Part shown: piece by piece, positions 17,859 to 26,605 of the stretch
Layout: every line of letters begins with the position of its first letter
How positions within the stretch are numbered: position 1 is the stretch's first letter
Source: Oscillospiraceae bacterium
GTDB lineage: Bacteria > Bacillota_A > Clostridia > Oscillospirales > Oscillospiraceae
Assembly: GCA_017549325.1 (NCBI GenBank)
Contig: JAFYVA010000137.1
Coordinates: 1 to 53,602, forward strand
Direction: 5' to 3'
Length of the DNA: 53,602 bases
Notes under the pieces: generated by a model
Database searches by the model: none
What the model was told of the DNA's origin: nothing
Seen by the model: only the letters and a program-made list of their open reading frames with translations
Program-made: the position numbers and the translations under genes

Positions 17859-19157
17859 TCACATATCGTTGCGGCACAAGTCCTCATAGCTTTCACGGCG
17901 CACCGCCACATAGCTCTCATCACCGCCACGGAGCATCACGATGGGCGGACGGGGCAGGCGGTTATAGTTAGAGGCCATGGAGTGGTTATACGCGCCCGTG
18001 GTACACACCGCCAGCGTGTCCCCACGCTCTACGGTGGCGCTCATGGTGACGTTGGGCTGCAAAATATCGCCGCTTTCGCAGCAGCGACCCACCACATCGG
18101 CGGTGAAGTCCTGCGCCTCCTCCATCTTGTTGGCAAGATAGCAGGTGTAGGCCGACTTATACAGGGCATAACGGGGATTGTCCCCCATGCCGCCGTCTAC
18201 GGACACATAATTCTTATAGCCGCGAATCTTCTTCACCGCGCCTACGGTGTAGAGGGTCATGCCTGCCGCCGCCACGATGCTGCGCCCAGGCTCCATGTGG
18301 ATCTCCGGCATCGCAATGCCAAGGCGGGCGCAGGTGGCCTTGATGGAGGTCGCCACCTCAGCTACCTTCTTCTCTACATCCAAATGGGGGTCAACTTCTG
18401 TATAGGCCACGCCGTAGCCGCCGCCCAAATCCAACTGCTGTGTCTTGTAGCCGTGCTTACGCTCCATCAGCGCCACAAACTCCAGCATAATGGCGGCAGC
18501 GCGCTCAAAAATATCCTCGCCGAACACCTGGGAGCCCACATGACAGTGGAAGCCCACCAGCTCCACATGGGGCTGGGCGAGGGCAAAGAGGGCGATTTCC
18601 TCTGCCTGCCCCGTCTCGATGGCAGCGCCGAACTTGGAGTCCACCTTACCTGTTGCCACCGCCTCGTAGGTGTGGGGGTCGATGCCGGGGCTGAGGCGCA
18701 GCAGCACCTTCTGCTCCGTGCCGCGGCGGGCACATTCCGCCTCGATGGCCAGCAGCTCCTCGCGGTTATCGGCCACGAAGCAGCCCACGCCGCAGTCCAT
18801 GGCATAGGCGATGTCGGCGTCGGTCTTGTTGCTGCCGTGGAAGTAGGCGTTGGCAAGATCGTAGCCCGCGCTGTGGGCGGTGTAGATCTCGCCGGGGGAC
18901 ACCACATCGATGCCCATGCCCTCCTCGGTCATGATCTCATACATCCGGCGGAAGGCGTTGGCCTTGCTGGCGTAGAGGGGCTTGGCACCGGGGCCGAAAT
19001 GTTTTTCAAATGCCGCCTTATACACGCGGCACTGGTGGCGGATATAGTCCTCATCCAGCAGATACAGCGGCGTGCCGTACTGCTTTGCCAGCGCCACCGT
19101 ATCCTGCCGGGCAAAGTGTAAATGTCCGTCCACTACGGAGAGATTGTCGCAAATCAT
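17859..19157 (-). CDS. lysA: Diaminopimelate decarboxylase
   Basis: 432 residues of the alanine-racemase-like fold. It decarboxylates meso-diaminopimelate to L-lysine with PLP. Visible motifs are YASKAN with PLP lysine 65, GFHCHVGSQ, LDLGGGYGV, EPGRSIVAAAG, VDGGMGDNPR and CCESGDIL, the last contributing the active-site Cys and Glu from the partner subunit. ATG 19157 (MICDN) is four bases after the dapF stop, with GAGGAG inside the dapF end as ribosome site; this indicates coupling. Length is normal for the family. Confidence 0.96.
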   Translation of the reverse strand: MICDNLSVVDGHLHFARQDTVALAKQYGTPLYLLDEDYIRHQCRVYKAAFEKHFGPGAKPLYASKANAFRRMYEIMTEEGMGIDVVSPGEIYTAHSAGYDLANAYFHGSNKTDADIAYAMDCGVGCFVADNREELLAIEAECARRGTEQKVLLRLSPGIDPHTYEAVATGKVDSKFGAAIETGQAEEIALFALAQPHVELVGFHCHVGSQVFGEDIFERAAAIMLEFVALMERKHGYKTQQLDLGGGYGVAYTEVDPHLDVEKKVAEVATSIKATCARLGIAMPEIHMEPGRSIVAAAGMTLYTVGAVKKIRGYKNYVSVDGGMGDNPRYALYKSAYTCYLANKMEEAQDFTADVVGRCCESGDILQPNVTMSATVERGDTLAVCTTGAYNHSMASNYNRLPRPPIVMLRGGDESYVAVRRESYEDLCRNDM

Positions 19158-19161
19158 GTTC

Positions 19162-19995
19162 TCACAGCTCCTCATCGGTAATTTCGCCCTTGCAAACGAT
19201 GTTGGTCGGGCCCGTCAAGTAAAGGTCGGTGATGGTCTCGCCATCCCTTTCTACATCAATGGTCAAGCGTCCGCCTGCCATATCCACCGCCACATTCTTG
19301 CCGCTGACCTGCCCTTTCAGCGTCAGCACCGTCACCACTGAGCCTGTGCCCGTGCCGCAGGCGTAGGTGAAGTCCTCCACGCCACGCTCATAGGTGCGCT
19401 CGTAGAGGTGATCCTCGCCGATAATTTCATAGAAGTTCACATTCGCCCCCTTGGGGAAGGCGGGATGATACCGCAGGGCGCGACCCAAACGGAAAAGAGC
19501 AGCCTCGTCGTAGTCCTTCAAATTCTCCACAGGCACGACGGCGTGGGGGATGCCGGGGTTGCCCAGTTCCACATAGGAGACAGAGTACACCACGCCCTCC
19601 ACCTCCAAAGGCAAATCAAAGCGCAGATTGCAGGGGTCATTGAGCCGCACGCGATAGTGGCGCGTATCAAGGCGGTGACCTACTACAAGACCTGCGGTGG
19701 TCTCAATGCGCTGCACCTCCCCTGCGAGGCCCTTTTCATAGCCGTAGCGGCTGATGCACCGTGCGCCGTTGCCGCACATTTCACCCATAGAGCCGTCGGA
19801 GTTATAAAAGGCCATGCGGTAATCGCCGCCCATAGTGGGCTTCTCCACCACCATCAAACCGTCGGCGCCCACCGACAGGTGACGGTGACACAGCGTTGCA
19901 GCCAGCGTACCGTAGTGCTTGGGGTCAATGCTCCCATCCAAATTGTTGAGCACCACGAAGTCGTTGCCCGCACCGTTCATCTTCCAAAACTGCAT
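19162..19995 (-). CDS. dapF: Diaminopimelate epimerase
   Basis: 277 residues. It converts LL- to meso-diaminopimelate by a cofactor-free two-thiol mechanism. Both catalytic cysteines are in place: Cys74 in EMCGNGARC and Cys213 in YACGTGTGSV. The N-terminus KMNGAGNDFVV and the segment GNPGIPHAVV are typical. ATG 19995 follows AAAGGAGG. It heads the lysine operon and is driven by the promoter at 20029-20057. Confidence 0.97.
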   Translation of the reverse strand: MQFWKMNGAGNDFVVLNNLDGSIDPKHYGTLAATLCHRHLSVGADGLMVVEKPTMGGDYRMAFYNSDGSMGEMCGNGARCISRYGYEKGLAGEVQRIETTAGLVVGHRLDTRHYRVRLNDPCNLRFDLPLEVEGVVYSVSYVELGNPGIPHAVVPVENLKDYDEAALFRLGRALRYHPAFPKGANVNFYEIIGEDHLYERTYERGVEDFTYACGTGTGSVVTVLTLKGQVSGKNVAVDMAGGRLTIDVERDGETITDLYLTGPTNIVCKGEITDEEL

Positions 19996-20028
19996 AGGAG
20001 ACCTCCTTTTCGTTGTTTCTTTTTCCTT

Positions 20029-20057
20029 ATTTTACCCCAAAGATACAATGCAGGCAA
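20029..20057 (-). promoter_or_regulatory. Promoter of dapF-lysA-dcyD
   Basis: TTGCCT (20057-20052), 17 bases, TAAAAT (20034-20029) on the minus strand, about 34 bases ahead of the dapF start. No lysine riboswitch-length leader is present. Confidence 0.7.
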
Positions 20058-20117
20058 GCATTTTGCGCCCTGAGATTGCACCGTTGTATGAAAAACGGTT
20101 CTTCCGTTACCTTTTTC

Positions 20118-20146
20118 TTTACGCTGTATGGCATCTTTGTTATAAT
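20118..20146 (+). promoter_or_regulatory. Promoter of the flavin oxidoreductase gene
   Basis: TTTACG (20118-20123), 17 bases, consensus TATAAT (20141-20146), about 35 bases before ATG 20182. Confidence 0.8.
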
Positions 20147-20181
20147 CGTAACAGAGAAATTGACAAAGGAGGCCATGTCTT

Positions 20182-22197
20182 ATGCATCCCAAGTTTCCCC
20201 ATGTATTTGAGCCCATCACCATCCGCGGCAAGGTCTATAAAAACCGTCTGATCGCCGCACCCACCATGTTCGCCCACTCCATCTTCACCATCCCTCCCAT
20301 GAAGGAGAATGTCTACCGCATGGTGGAGAACCGCGCAAAGGGCGGCTTCGGTGCCGTTTCCACCGGCGAGCACCCCGTCAACGCCGAGGAGGGTACGGCT
20401 CTGTTCTACGAGCACCACATGGATTTTACCAAGACCGAAGGCCCCGACTTTGAGGCCATCAAGGAATACGCCGACCGCATCAAGAAGCACGGCGCCATCT
20501 GCTACTTCGAGTTCTGCCACGAGGGCGCCCGCGCCGAGCACAATCCCCCCTACTCCCCCTGGGGCCCCGACGGCTATGTCCGTGACGACGGCGTGGAGGT
20601 CAAGGCACTCGATCTGCCCATGATGGAGAAGATCTGCAACGATTTCTACAACATCTCCGCCTACGCCAAGGCCTGCGGCTTCGACGGCGTGCTGGTCCAC
20701 GGCGGCCACGGCTTTATCATGCAGCAGTTTATCTCCCCCTGGACCAACCACCGCACCGACGAGTTCGGCGGCTCCATAGAAAACCGCGCCCGCTTCCCCA
20801 AGATGCTCATTGACGCCTGCCGCCGCGGCATCGGCGAGGACGGCATCATCGAGCTGCGCTTCTCCGCCGAGGACGGCGTGGAGGGCGGCATGACCATCGA
20901 CGACACCGTGGAGTTCTGTAAGGAAATCGACGGTCTGGTGGATATCATCCATGTATCCAACGGTCTGAAGTGGGCCGGCAACCAGACCAAGACCTTCTCC
21001 TCCTTCCTGGAGCCCCACGGCCTCAATGTGGAGTACGCCGCCAAGATCAAGGCTGCCGTTACCAAGTCCAAGGTGGCCGTGGTGGGCGGCTTCAACAGCC
21101 CCGAGCACTGCGAGGAAGTCCTCGCCGCCGGTAAGGCCGACTTCATCGAGCTGGCCCGTCAGGGCTTTGCCGACCCCGACTTCCCCAACAAGGCCCTCAA
21201 CGGTCAGGAGGACTCCATCCGCCGCTGCGTCCGCTGCTTCGGCTGCTATCCCGGCTTCTGCGAGCATCCCACCGATATCCCCCTGTTTGAGAAGATCGGC
21301 CCCGAGGAGGCCATGAAGATCTATACTCCCTTTGCCATGGGCAAGTGCGCCATCAACCCCAACTCCGGCTTCGGCTGGTATCCCGAGACCATGCCCCAGC
21401 CCGAAGCCAGCCGCACGGTGCTGATCGTGGGCGGCGGCGTGGGCGGTATGCAGGCCTCCATCACCTGCGCCCAGCGCGGTCATAAGGCCGTGCTGCTGGA
21501 AAAGACCGATCGACTGGGCGGCACCATGAACTTCACCGATGTGGACGAGGACAAGGTGGACATCCGCAACTTCAAGAACCTCCTGATCCGCGAGGCTACG
21601 GAGTGCGGCACCGATATCCGTCTGGGCACCGAACTGAGCCCCGCCATCATCGACGAGGTCAAGCCCGATGTCATCATCGTGGCCGTGGGCGGCCAGCTGG
21701 TTCCCGCCCCCATCGAGGGCGTGGAGAACGCCCGCGATGTGATGGCCGCATACTACGATCTGGACAGCATCGGCAAGAAGGTGGTCATGGTGGGCAGCGG
21801 CCTCACCGCCTGCGAGGTGGCCCTGCACCTGGCCAATAACGGCCGCGACGTGACGGTGCTGTGCCGCCGTGACATGATGGCCTACGAGACCTTCGGCTAC
21901 TACCGCAACGCCCTGCTGGACGCCATGGACGCCCGCGGCATCCACCAGATGCTCAAGACCAAGACCGTCTCCATCGCCGCCGACGGCGTGACCGTCGAGC
22001 GCGATGGCGAGACGTTCGTTGTTCCCGCCGACACCGTGATGTACTCCACCGGTATCCGTCCCGATACCGCCGCAGTGGAGGAATTGAAGGCACTGGCAGG
22101 GGAGATCCCCGTCAAGGTCATCGGCGACGCCCTTGCCACCGGCAAGATGGGCGATGCCGTCCGCGGCGGCTACATGGCTGCCATGGAGATCGTGTAA
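20182..22197 (+). CDS. Old-Yellow-Enzyme family NADH:flavin oxidoreductase with Fe-S and FAD domains
   Basis: 671 residues laid out like 2,4-dienoyl-CoA reductase, trimethylamine dehydrogenase and the BaiCD/BaiH bile-acid reductases. Residues 1-340 are a TIM barrel binding FMN, with HGGHGFIMQQFISPWTNHRTDEFGG near 173. Cysteines 349, 352, 355, 360 and 389 (GKCAINP) surround the 4Fe-4S site. Residues 410-671 are an FAD/NAD half with GGGVGGMQA and VGSGLTACEVA. It reduces activated double bonds with NADH; substrate cannot be named. AAAGGAGG precedes ATG 20182. It is monocistronic, with its own promoter and terminator. Confidence 0.9.
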   Translation: MHPKFPHVFEPITIRGKVYKNRLIAAPTMFAHSIFTIPPMKENVYRMVENRAKGGFGAVSTGEHPVNAEEGTALFYEHHMDFTKTEGPDFEAIKEYADRIKKHGAICYFEFCHEGARAEHNPPYSPWGPDGYVRDDGVEVKALDLPMMEKICNDFYNISAYAKACGFDGVLVHGGHGFIMQQFISPWTNHRTDEFGGSIENRARFPKMLIDACRRGIGEDGIIELRFSAEDGVEGGMTIDDTVEFCKEIDGLVDIIHVSNGLKWAGNQTKTFSSFLEPHGLNVEYAAKIKAAVTKSKVAVVGGFNSPEHCEEVLAAGKADFIELARQGFADPDFPNKALNGQEDSIRRCVRCFGCYPGFCEHPTDIPLFEKIGPEEAMKIYTPFAMGKCAINPNSGFGWYPETMPQPEASRTVLIVGGGVGGMQASITCAQRGHKAVLLEKTDRLGGTMNFTDVDEDKVDIRNFKNLLIREATECGTDIRLGTELSPAIIDEVKPDVIIVAVGGQLVPAPIEGVENARDVMAAYYDLDSIGKKVVMVGSGLTACEVALHLANNGRDVTVLCRRDMMAYETFGYYRNALLDAMDARGIHQMLKTKTVSIAADGVTVERDGETFVVPADTVMYSTGIRPDTAAVEELKALAGEIPVKVIGDALATGKMGDAVRGGYMAAMEIV

Positions 22198-22218
22198 GCC
22201 CTTCCCCCCGTATAGGTT

Positions 22219-22250
22219 CAATGCCCCGAAGCCGCAGCTTCGGGGCATTG
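22219..22250. terminator. Terminator after the flavin oxidoreductase
   Basis: A 14-bp stem CAATGCCCCGAAGC/GCTTCGGGGCATTG with loop CGCA, followed by TTTATT. The convergent deacetylase remnant begins right after it. Confidence 0.85.
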
Positions 22251-22251
22251 T

Positions 22252-22851
22252 TTATTCTGCCGCAGCGGTAACAGGCCATTGCCGTCCCGTGTGGTCGATG
22301 GTGTAGTCCCCCTCCAGCAGCAGCTCCGAAATGGGCACCACCGTGTACCCCTCATGGATGAGATACTCCAGAATACGGGGCAGCGCCTCCGGTGTATGGA
22401 GCGCGGCGTTGTGGAACAGTACGATGCTGCCGTTTTGCACCTTGGAGCTCACCCGCTCAAAGATGGTGTCGGCATCGTAGTCCTTCCAGTCCAGAGAGTC
22501 CACATCCCACTGGATGGGCTCCATGCCCATGGAGCGCACCGCCGCGATGACATGGTCGTCATACTCCCCGTAAGGGCAGCGCAAAAGCGTCGGCTGCACA
22601 CCCGTGATGGCGGCAATTTTTTCGTTGCAGGCCGTCACATCGGCAATGATCTCCTCGGTGGAGAGGCTGTTGTAGTGCGCGTGATCGTCCGAGTGGTTCA
22701 TGATCTCCATCCCGGCTTCGTGCAGCTGCGCCACCGACTCGGGGTAGCGCTCCACCCAATCCCCCACCACGAAAAACGTGGTTTTGATGTTGTAGCGCCC
22801 CAGAATGTCGATCAGCTGCTGCGTATCCTCGTTTCCCCAGGGTAATGCCAA
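22252..22851 (-). pseudogene. 5'-truncated polysaccharide deacetylase (NodB homology)
   Basis: About 199 residues of a PdaB/NodB-type deacetylase. Later motifs are intact: KTTFFVVGDWVERYP, MNHSDDHAHYNSL with the metal histidines, LLRCPYGEYD and IVLFHNAA. The start is abnormal: homologues read TFDAAWGNEDT or similar, whereas here the frame reads TLALPWGNEDT. The catalytic/metal aspartates of motif 1 are gone, a TGA lies 18 codons before the GGN motif, and there is no signal region or ribosome site. The break coincides with the left edge of the AT-rich recombinase island, so the 5' end was probably lost by insertion or rearrangement. Confidence 0.8.
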
Positions 22852-22859
22852 AGTGCGGC

Positions 22860-22890
22860 AAACCCTGAAAGCCTTATGCCATCAGGGTTT
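22860..22890. repeat. Inverted repeat at the island edge
   Basis: AAACCCTGA (22860-22868) and TCAGGGTTT (22882-22890) are a perfect 9-bp inverted repeat with a 13-base spacer, immediately outside the truncated deacetylase. It could be a recombinase site or a weak terminator hairpin. Confidence 0.6.
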
Positions 22891-22910
22891 TACGAATTCG
22901 ATGATTGTCT

Positions 22911-22920
22911 TTTTTACCCC
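22911..22920 (+). repeat. Direct repeat TTTTTACCCC, copy 1
   Basis: Identical to copies at 23031-23040 and 26832-26841, all in the same orientation, flanking the recombinase pair. Confidence 0.6.
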
Positions 22921-22939
22921 CACAAGACCTTCACGAAAA

Positions 22940-22976
22940 AGGCCTATTCTACTACCCATTACGCTAAAATAGGCCT
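22940..22976. repeat. Inverted repeat AGGCCTATT/AATAGGCCT
   Basis: A perfect 9-bp inverted repeat (22940-22948 and 22968-22976) with a 19-base spacer, between the first two TTTTTACCCC copies. Paired arms around a central spacer are what tyrosine recombinases commonly bind. Confidence 0.55.
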
Positions 22977-23030
22977 AAAAACAAGGATGTTGTGGCAAAT
23001 AAGCCTTTTCCCGATATGCTTTGTGGAAAA

Positions 23031-23040
23031 TTTTTACCCC
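23031..23040 (+). repeat. Direct repeat TTTTTACCCC, copy 2
   Basis: Lies exactly 120 bases from copy 1, between the inverted repeat and the recombinase terminator. Confidence 0.6.
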
Positions 23041-23073
23041 TTTCGTCAATCACCAACAATGCACACACAAGCA

Positions 23074-23110
23074 AAAAGTAAGGACTGCTGATCAAGCAGT
23101 CCTTACTTTT
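23074..23110 (-). terminator. Terminator of the recombinase operon
   Basis: A 16-bp stem AAAAGTAAGGACTGCT/AGCAGTCCTTACTTTT with a 5-base loop. It lies 45 bases past the stop of the downstream recombinase and has a T-rich arm on the minus strand. Confidence 0.85.
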
Positions 23111-23155
23111 CGAAATTTGGTGAAACAAGTTGCAGGAATAGGCAGAATTAAAAAA

Positions 23156-24742
23156 TTAGTTTTTATGATCCTTCTCGAAGATTTCTTCCTCTGCTGTATC
23201 TTTTGCTTCTCTCGTGTGACGACGAATACGATAATTATCATAGTCAGTATTAGATCTTCTGCGGTAAATCTCCTCACGGGTGTGGGGCAGCAACATAGCA
23301 TGAAGTTGCAACGCGTTCTGCTGAAAAATCGTTCTAGTGGGAGAAAGTGTTTTCATCATGATGGGATCATCGTATTCGTTAGCCTGAACCACGATGGTGA
23401 CACGTCCCCCCGTACGGAGTAATTCAGGGGACAACTGTAGTGTATGGATTCCCGCATTAGGAATCGAAAGAGAATCATTGGGTGCAAGAGTGCTGTGCAG
23501 CCGCGGATCATGCAAAGGAAGACATTTGATCAAATGATCCAGCTTCATGAGCATGTCCCATAGTCGTGTTTCATCGTTATACCGTGGTCTCTGATCCGTT
23601 CCATCATCCAAAATTGCGTGACCGAAGAAATACCGTTTTTCTTCAGCAGACAACTCGGTGGATGCCTGCAGCCAAGTCCAAAAATCATGCCGGAGAAGAT
23701 AAGTGGACACCTGAAGGTCTTCTGCGCCAGCCGCATCTGTGGGCATAAGGTCATCCTCGTAAGCGAACATGTCCTGCGTGCAAATCATCATAACCTCTTC
23801 AGAAACGCGGAGACTTTCTTTGAGAATTTTTGCAGCAAAGATCCCCAACTGGGAACTGGTGCACCCCTTTGCAAACTCGTTCTTATAGCAACACATAGGA
23901 AGGGTAGCAATGTCATCAAAAGAGGAGAAATGTCTCAGTGTAAAGTCCAGGCGCTGCTGAATAATCTTTTCCAACTCAAAATGTACTCCAACCTTTCGGT
24001 AGCTGGCCGGACGCTTCAATCGGTCAACTAAGCCATTCTTATCATCCCGTTGCCGACAAATGGGCAACATGTGTCGGTCTTGATGCGTTTGAAAAGAAAC
24101 CCAATCATACCAGCAAAGACCGCGGCATTCACTGGGACGCATTCCGGTGTACAGAAGGATTGCCAGAGCAAGATAGCGCCCGTCTTCCTCAATGTGTTCC
24201 AAAATAACGCGCACTAACTTTGCCTGCTGCGAAGGGGTTAGAGAGCGGGCTTTAGATCTGTTTTCCTGTGCCAATTGGCGAAAAAGCTTTTTACGCTCCT
24301 TAGGGGATAGTCCTATAGCTTTAAAGTAGTACTTTAACTGTTTATCGTTGATATATGCAAGGTCGTTGCAGGCATCGCCACGATCTTCCGCAAAATCGTA
24401 AATATCACGAATAAGAGACAATCGTCCTTTCAAGGTGGATTCAGCATACACCCTTCCGTTGGCGTATTTTGACTTGTAAACGGCTCGAAGCAATTCAAAA
24501 GCCGAAAGGTCTGCCATGGCTTTATTGGGAAGAAATGGCGCAATTGCATCCATATTGCGATTGCACTGTTGTAAATATCTCTCCCGTTTTTCTTCCACGG
24601 CTTTTTCCACCCTAGGCTTATTGGGCGAAGATGTTCGCGTGACGGTTCCCCAGCGGCGCACAACCGCAATATCATTACGGCTGTGCACCCAGTAGCTAGG
24701 TAACGAGAGTCCTCCATGCAGAATTTTGTCATCATTTTCCAT
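23156..24742 (-). CDS. Tyrosine-recombinase-like protein, active-site bearing
   Basis: 528 residues. About 95-140 resemble a SAM-like core-binding domain (ESTLKGRLSLIRDIYDFAED). The catalytic domain shows box I LLYTGMRPSECRG with Arg202, box II YLLRHDFWTWL with Arg351 (the preceding His position is Thr), FFGHAIL with His375, and RPRYND with candidate nucleophile Tyr388. A C-terminal extension of about 130 residues after the tyrosine, predicted beta-rich, is unusual for this family. It starts 25 bases after the upstream paralogue stop, with only a weak GAGA ribosome site, which suggests coupling. Insertions between boxes make it divergent from XerC/Int. Confidence 0.82.
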   Translation of the reverse strand: MENDDKILHGGLSLPSYWVHSRNDIAVVRRWGTVTRTSSPNKPRVEKAVEEKRERYLQQCNRNMDAIAPFLPNKAMADLSAFELLRAVYKSKYANGRVYAESTLKGRLSLIRDIYDFAEDRGDACNDLAYINDKQLKYYFKAIGLSPKERKKLFRQLAQENRSKARSLTPSQQAKLVRVILEHIEEDGRYLALAILLYTGMRPSECRGLCWYDWVSFQTHQDRHMLPICRQRDDKNGLVDRLKRPASYRKVGVHFELEKIIQQRLDFTLRHFSSFDDIATLPMCCYKNEFAKGCTSSQLGIFAAKILKESLRVSEEVMMICTQDMFAYEDDLMPTDAAGAEDLQVSTYLLRHDFWTWLQASTELSAEEKRYFFGHAILDDGTDQRPRYNDETRLWDMLMKLDHLIKCLPLHDPRLHSTLAPNDSLSIPNAGIHTLQLSPELLRTGGRVTIVVQANEYDDPIMMKTLSPTRTIFQQNALQLHAMLLPHTREEIYRRRSNTDYDNYRIRRHTREAKDTAEEEIFEKDHKN

Positions 24743-24767
24743 AATCTTTTCTCTAAATTTTCAAGTA

Positions 24768-26348
24768 TTAAGTTACCAAAGGCTGCGATCTTGCACTCAA
24801 CGAAAAGCCCAGCCTCGTTTGAAACTGCAACTGATACCCACCAGTCGGAATATGCTCTTCCGGAACAGACGGGATATCAAGAGTGAGAACCACATGAGCA
24901 ATTTGTCCTTCTTCATCAAATACCGCTGTTGTCCCCGCAGAAGGATTCTTCAGTTCCAAATCTCCACAAAGTTCGTAAGGTAGGCTGGTCCCCAACCACT
25001 GATCCGTCATGCTGCGCATCCTTTGCTGTTCCGCAGCATTCACGAAATCGCAGTAGAATTCGCCAGCGGTACTAATGGGCGGGAGTCCGAAAAAATAGCG
25101 GAATTCATCTGCTTCAAAGCCAACATAAAATAAACTTTGCTGTGTAGTACTCAAGCAGCGACGGTAGGGAGTGCGGGGATGAACCGCATTTCCTTGGCCG
25201 TCAACCAGCCTGTTGTCTTTCAGTTGCTCCCGCAATCGTTCATTGATCCACTTCTCAATTTCCTTGCAATCCATCCTTCGCTGAGAATTTTTGTCGTGTG
25301 GAATAAGGTATCGTCCCGCATACTTTTCCTCGCCGTCTGCTTTTTTCCAGGCCTCTATTAAGGGTCTAACGGCATAAGCTACTTTTGTTGGAACAGGCAG
25401 AACCCTGTTTTTGCTGGAGGCTTCAGAGTAACTTTCGGCTTTTCCCCGTTTTTTCTTTTCCTGGACAGCCCCATTGATGTGAAAGGACAACGGGAAATTG
25501 TTTCTGTCACAAATAACCGAAACCATTTTTATGAAGCATATTTCCTGCACCGACAGTCCCATGGCGAGAACCAGAATAAGAGCTAGAGCAAATTTCCATA
25601 CCTTTGCTTGCGAGAGCAACTCTATCATTTCGTCCACAATGCGATGTACGGATTCTCTGACCAGGTTGTCCAGCCGAATATGTTGCTTAACCAGCGTCGC
25701 GCTTTTCTTTGCTTCTGCAGGACGGCGGACAGAGTAGTTCTTAGGCCAAGGACGCATCTGTAGCCGTTTGTGTCCAAACTCGTGAAGTGCAAGTTGTTTA
25801 AGCAGGGCTACAGCATCACGATGTTCACTGGAGGTAAACTTCATCAAAAAAGTCTCGCCGCAGTATACGGCATCTAGCTTCCCGATGGGGATTGATCCCC
25901 ATCCTTGATCCAATAAACGTTGCAATGTTTTCGCTTTTCGCTGAATGGTTTTGGGATGCCATCTCAACTGCTTAGCCAGTTCCTCATGATCTATAGCCCA
26001 AACAATGGCGAGAGGAAGCCCCTCTTCTTTTTTTACAGCCTTTTCAAAAAAGAGTTCTTTTTTTGCTGCATTTTCTTCTCGTAAAAAGAAGTGTCGCCAA
26101 AACTTAGGTGCATATTCTGCTAAAGTATCCTGCGGGGCAGATGGGTTCTTTACGGCCTCCACAGGAAGCAAATGGACTTCCTCATAAACGATTTTACCGT
26201 ACGAGGGGGATCCTTCTTTTATCCTTTCCTTCGGGAAACGGATACTCATGTGGAGCTTGTTCCCGTCTTTTTCATTATAAATGTTGTAATAGATAGGAAT
26301 TCCATCGGCGGAATAAGTTTCCGGGCGGTTACGCAGTCTTTTTTCCAT
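24768..26348 (-). CDS. Recombinase paralogue lacking key catalytic residues
   Basis: 526 residues related to the downstream recombinase. The region ALALILVLAMGLSVQEICF aligns with the partner's box I ALAILLYTGMRPSECRG, but the arginine is Ser266. RYFFG at 417-421 is identical to the partner, but the following histidine is Leu422. One arginine of box II (Arg396/397) is kept, and Tyr432 lies near the nucleophile position. The N-terminal half includes a helix-turn-helix-like stretch AKQLRWHPKTIQRKAKTL (125-142). A C-terminal beta-rich tail follows. It is first in the operon (GAGGGGAA ribosome site) and probably serves as a DNA-binding or regulatory subunit. Confidence 0.72.
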   Translation of the reverse strand: MEKRLRNRPETYSADGIPIYYNIYNEKDGNKLHMSIRFPKERIKEGSPSYGKIVYEEVHLLPVEAVKNPSAPQDTLAEYAPKFWRHFFLREENAAKKELFFEKAVKKEEGLPLAIVWAIDHEELAKQLRWHPKTIQRKAKTLQRLLDQGWGSIPIGKLDAVYCGETFLMKFTSSEHRDAVALLKQLALHEFGHKRLQMRPWPKNYSVRRPAEAKKSATLVKQHIRLDNLVRESVHRIVDEMIELLSQAKVWKFALALILVLAMGLSVQEICFIKMVSVICDRNNFPLSFHINGAVQEKKKRGKAESYSEASSKNRVLPVPTKVAYAVRPLIEAWKKADGEEKYAGRYLIPHDKNSQRRMDCKEIEKWINERLREQLKDNRLVDGQGNAVHPRTPYRRCLSTTQQSLFYVGFEADEFRYFFGLPPISTAGEFYCDFVNAAEQQRMRSMTDQWLGTSLPYELCGDLELKNPSAGTTAVFDEEGQIAHVVLTLDIPSVPEEHIPTGGYQLQFQTRLGFSLSARSQPLVT

Positions 26349-26437
26349 TAAATAATTCCCCTCGATTCTCTTGAATTTCTTTAATGCTCCTTGCGTTATT
26401 TCATGGCACCGCTATAAACAATTGCTAATAATGGCGC

Positions 26438-26495
26438 AAAAAGAAAAGAGCGCACTCCACCTACTTCCAAAACTGAAAGCAAGTGGAGTGCGCTC
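26438..26495 (-). terminator. Terminator downstream of the small ORF
   Basis: A 13-bp stem GAGCGCACTCCAC/GTGGAGTGCGCTC (26448-26460, 26483-26495) with a 22-base loop and the T run TTTTCTTTTT on the minus strand. It shows that a minus-strand transcript enters from the 26606-26824 side. Confidence 0.85.
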
Positions 26496-26605
26496 GTGTA
26501 AGCATCACACCGTGCGAAGACGTAACCAAAATTCTCCGCTACTGTACTTTGATCGTATATGGTTTTACCCTATAGCCCGTACGTCCCGCGCCAAAATAAA
26601 ACCCC

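Noticed and set aside
20140..22248. 702-codon open frame opposite the flavin oxidoreductase
   Set aside because: Composition is Gly/Ala/His/Val-rich and the plus strand encodes a clear FMN/Fe-S/FAD enzyme; no promoter or ribosome site on the minus strand.
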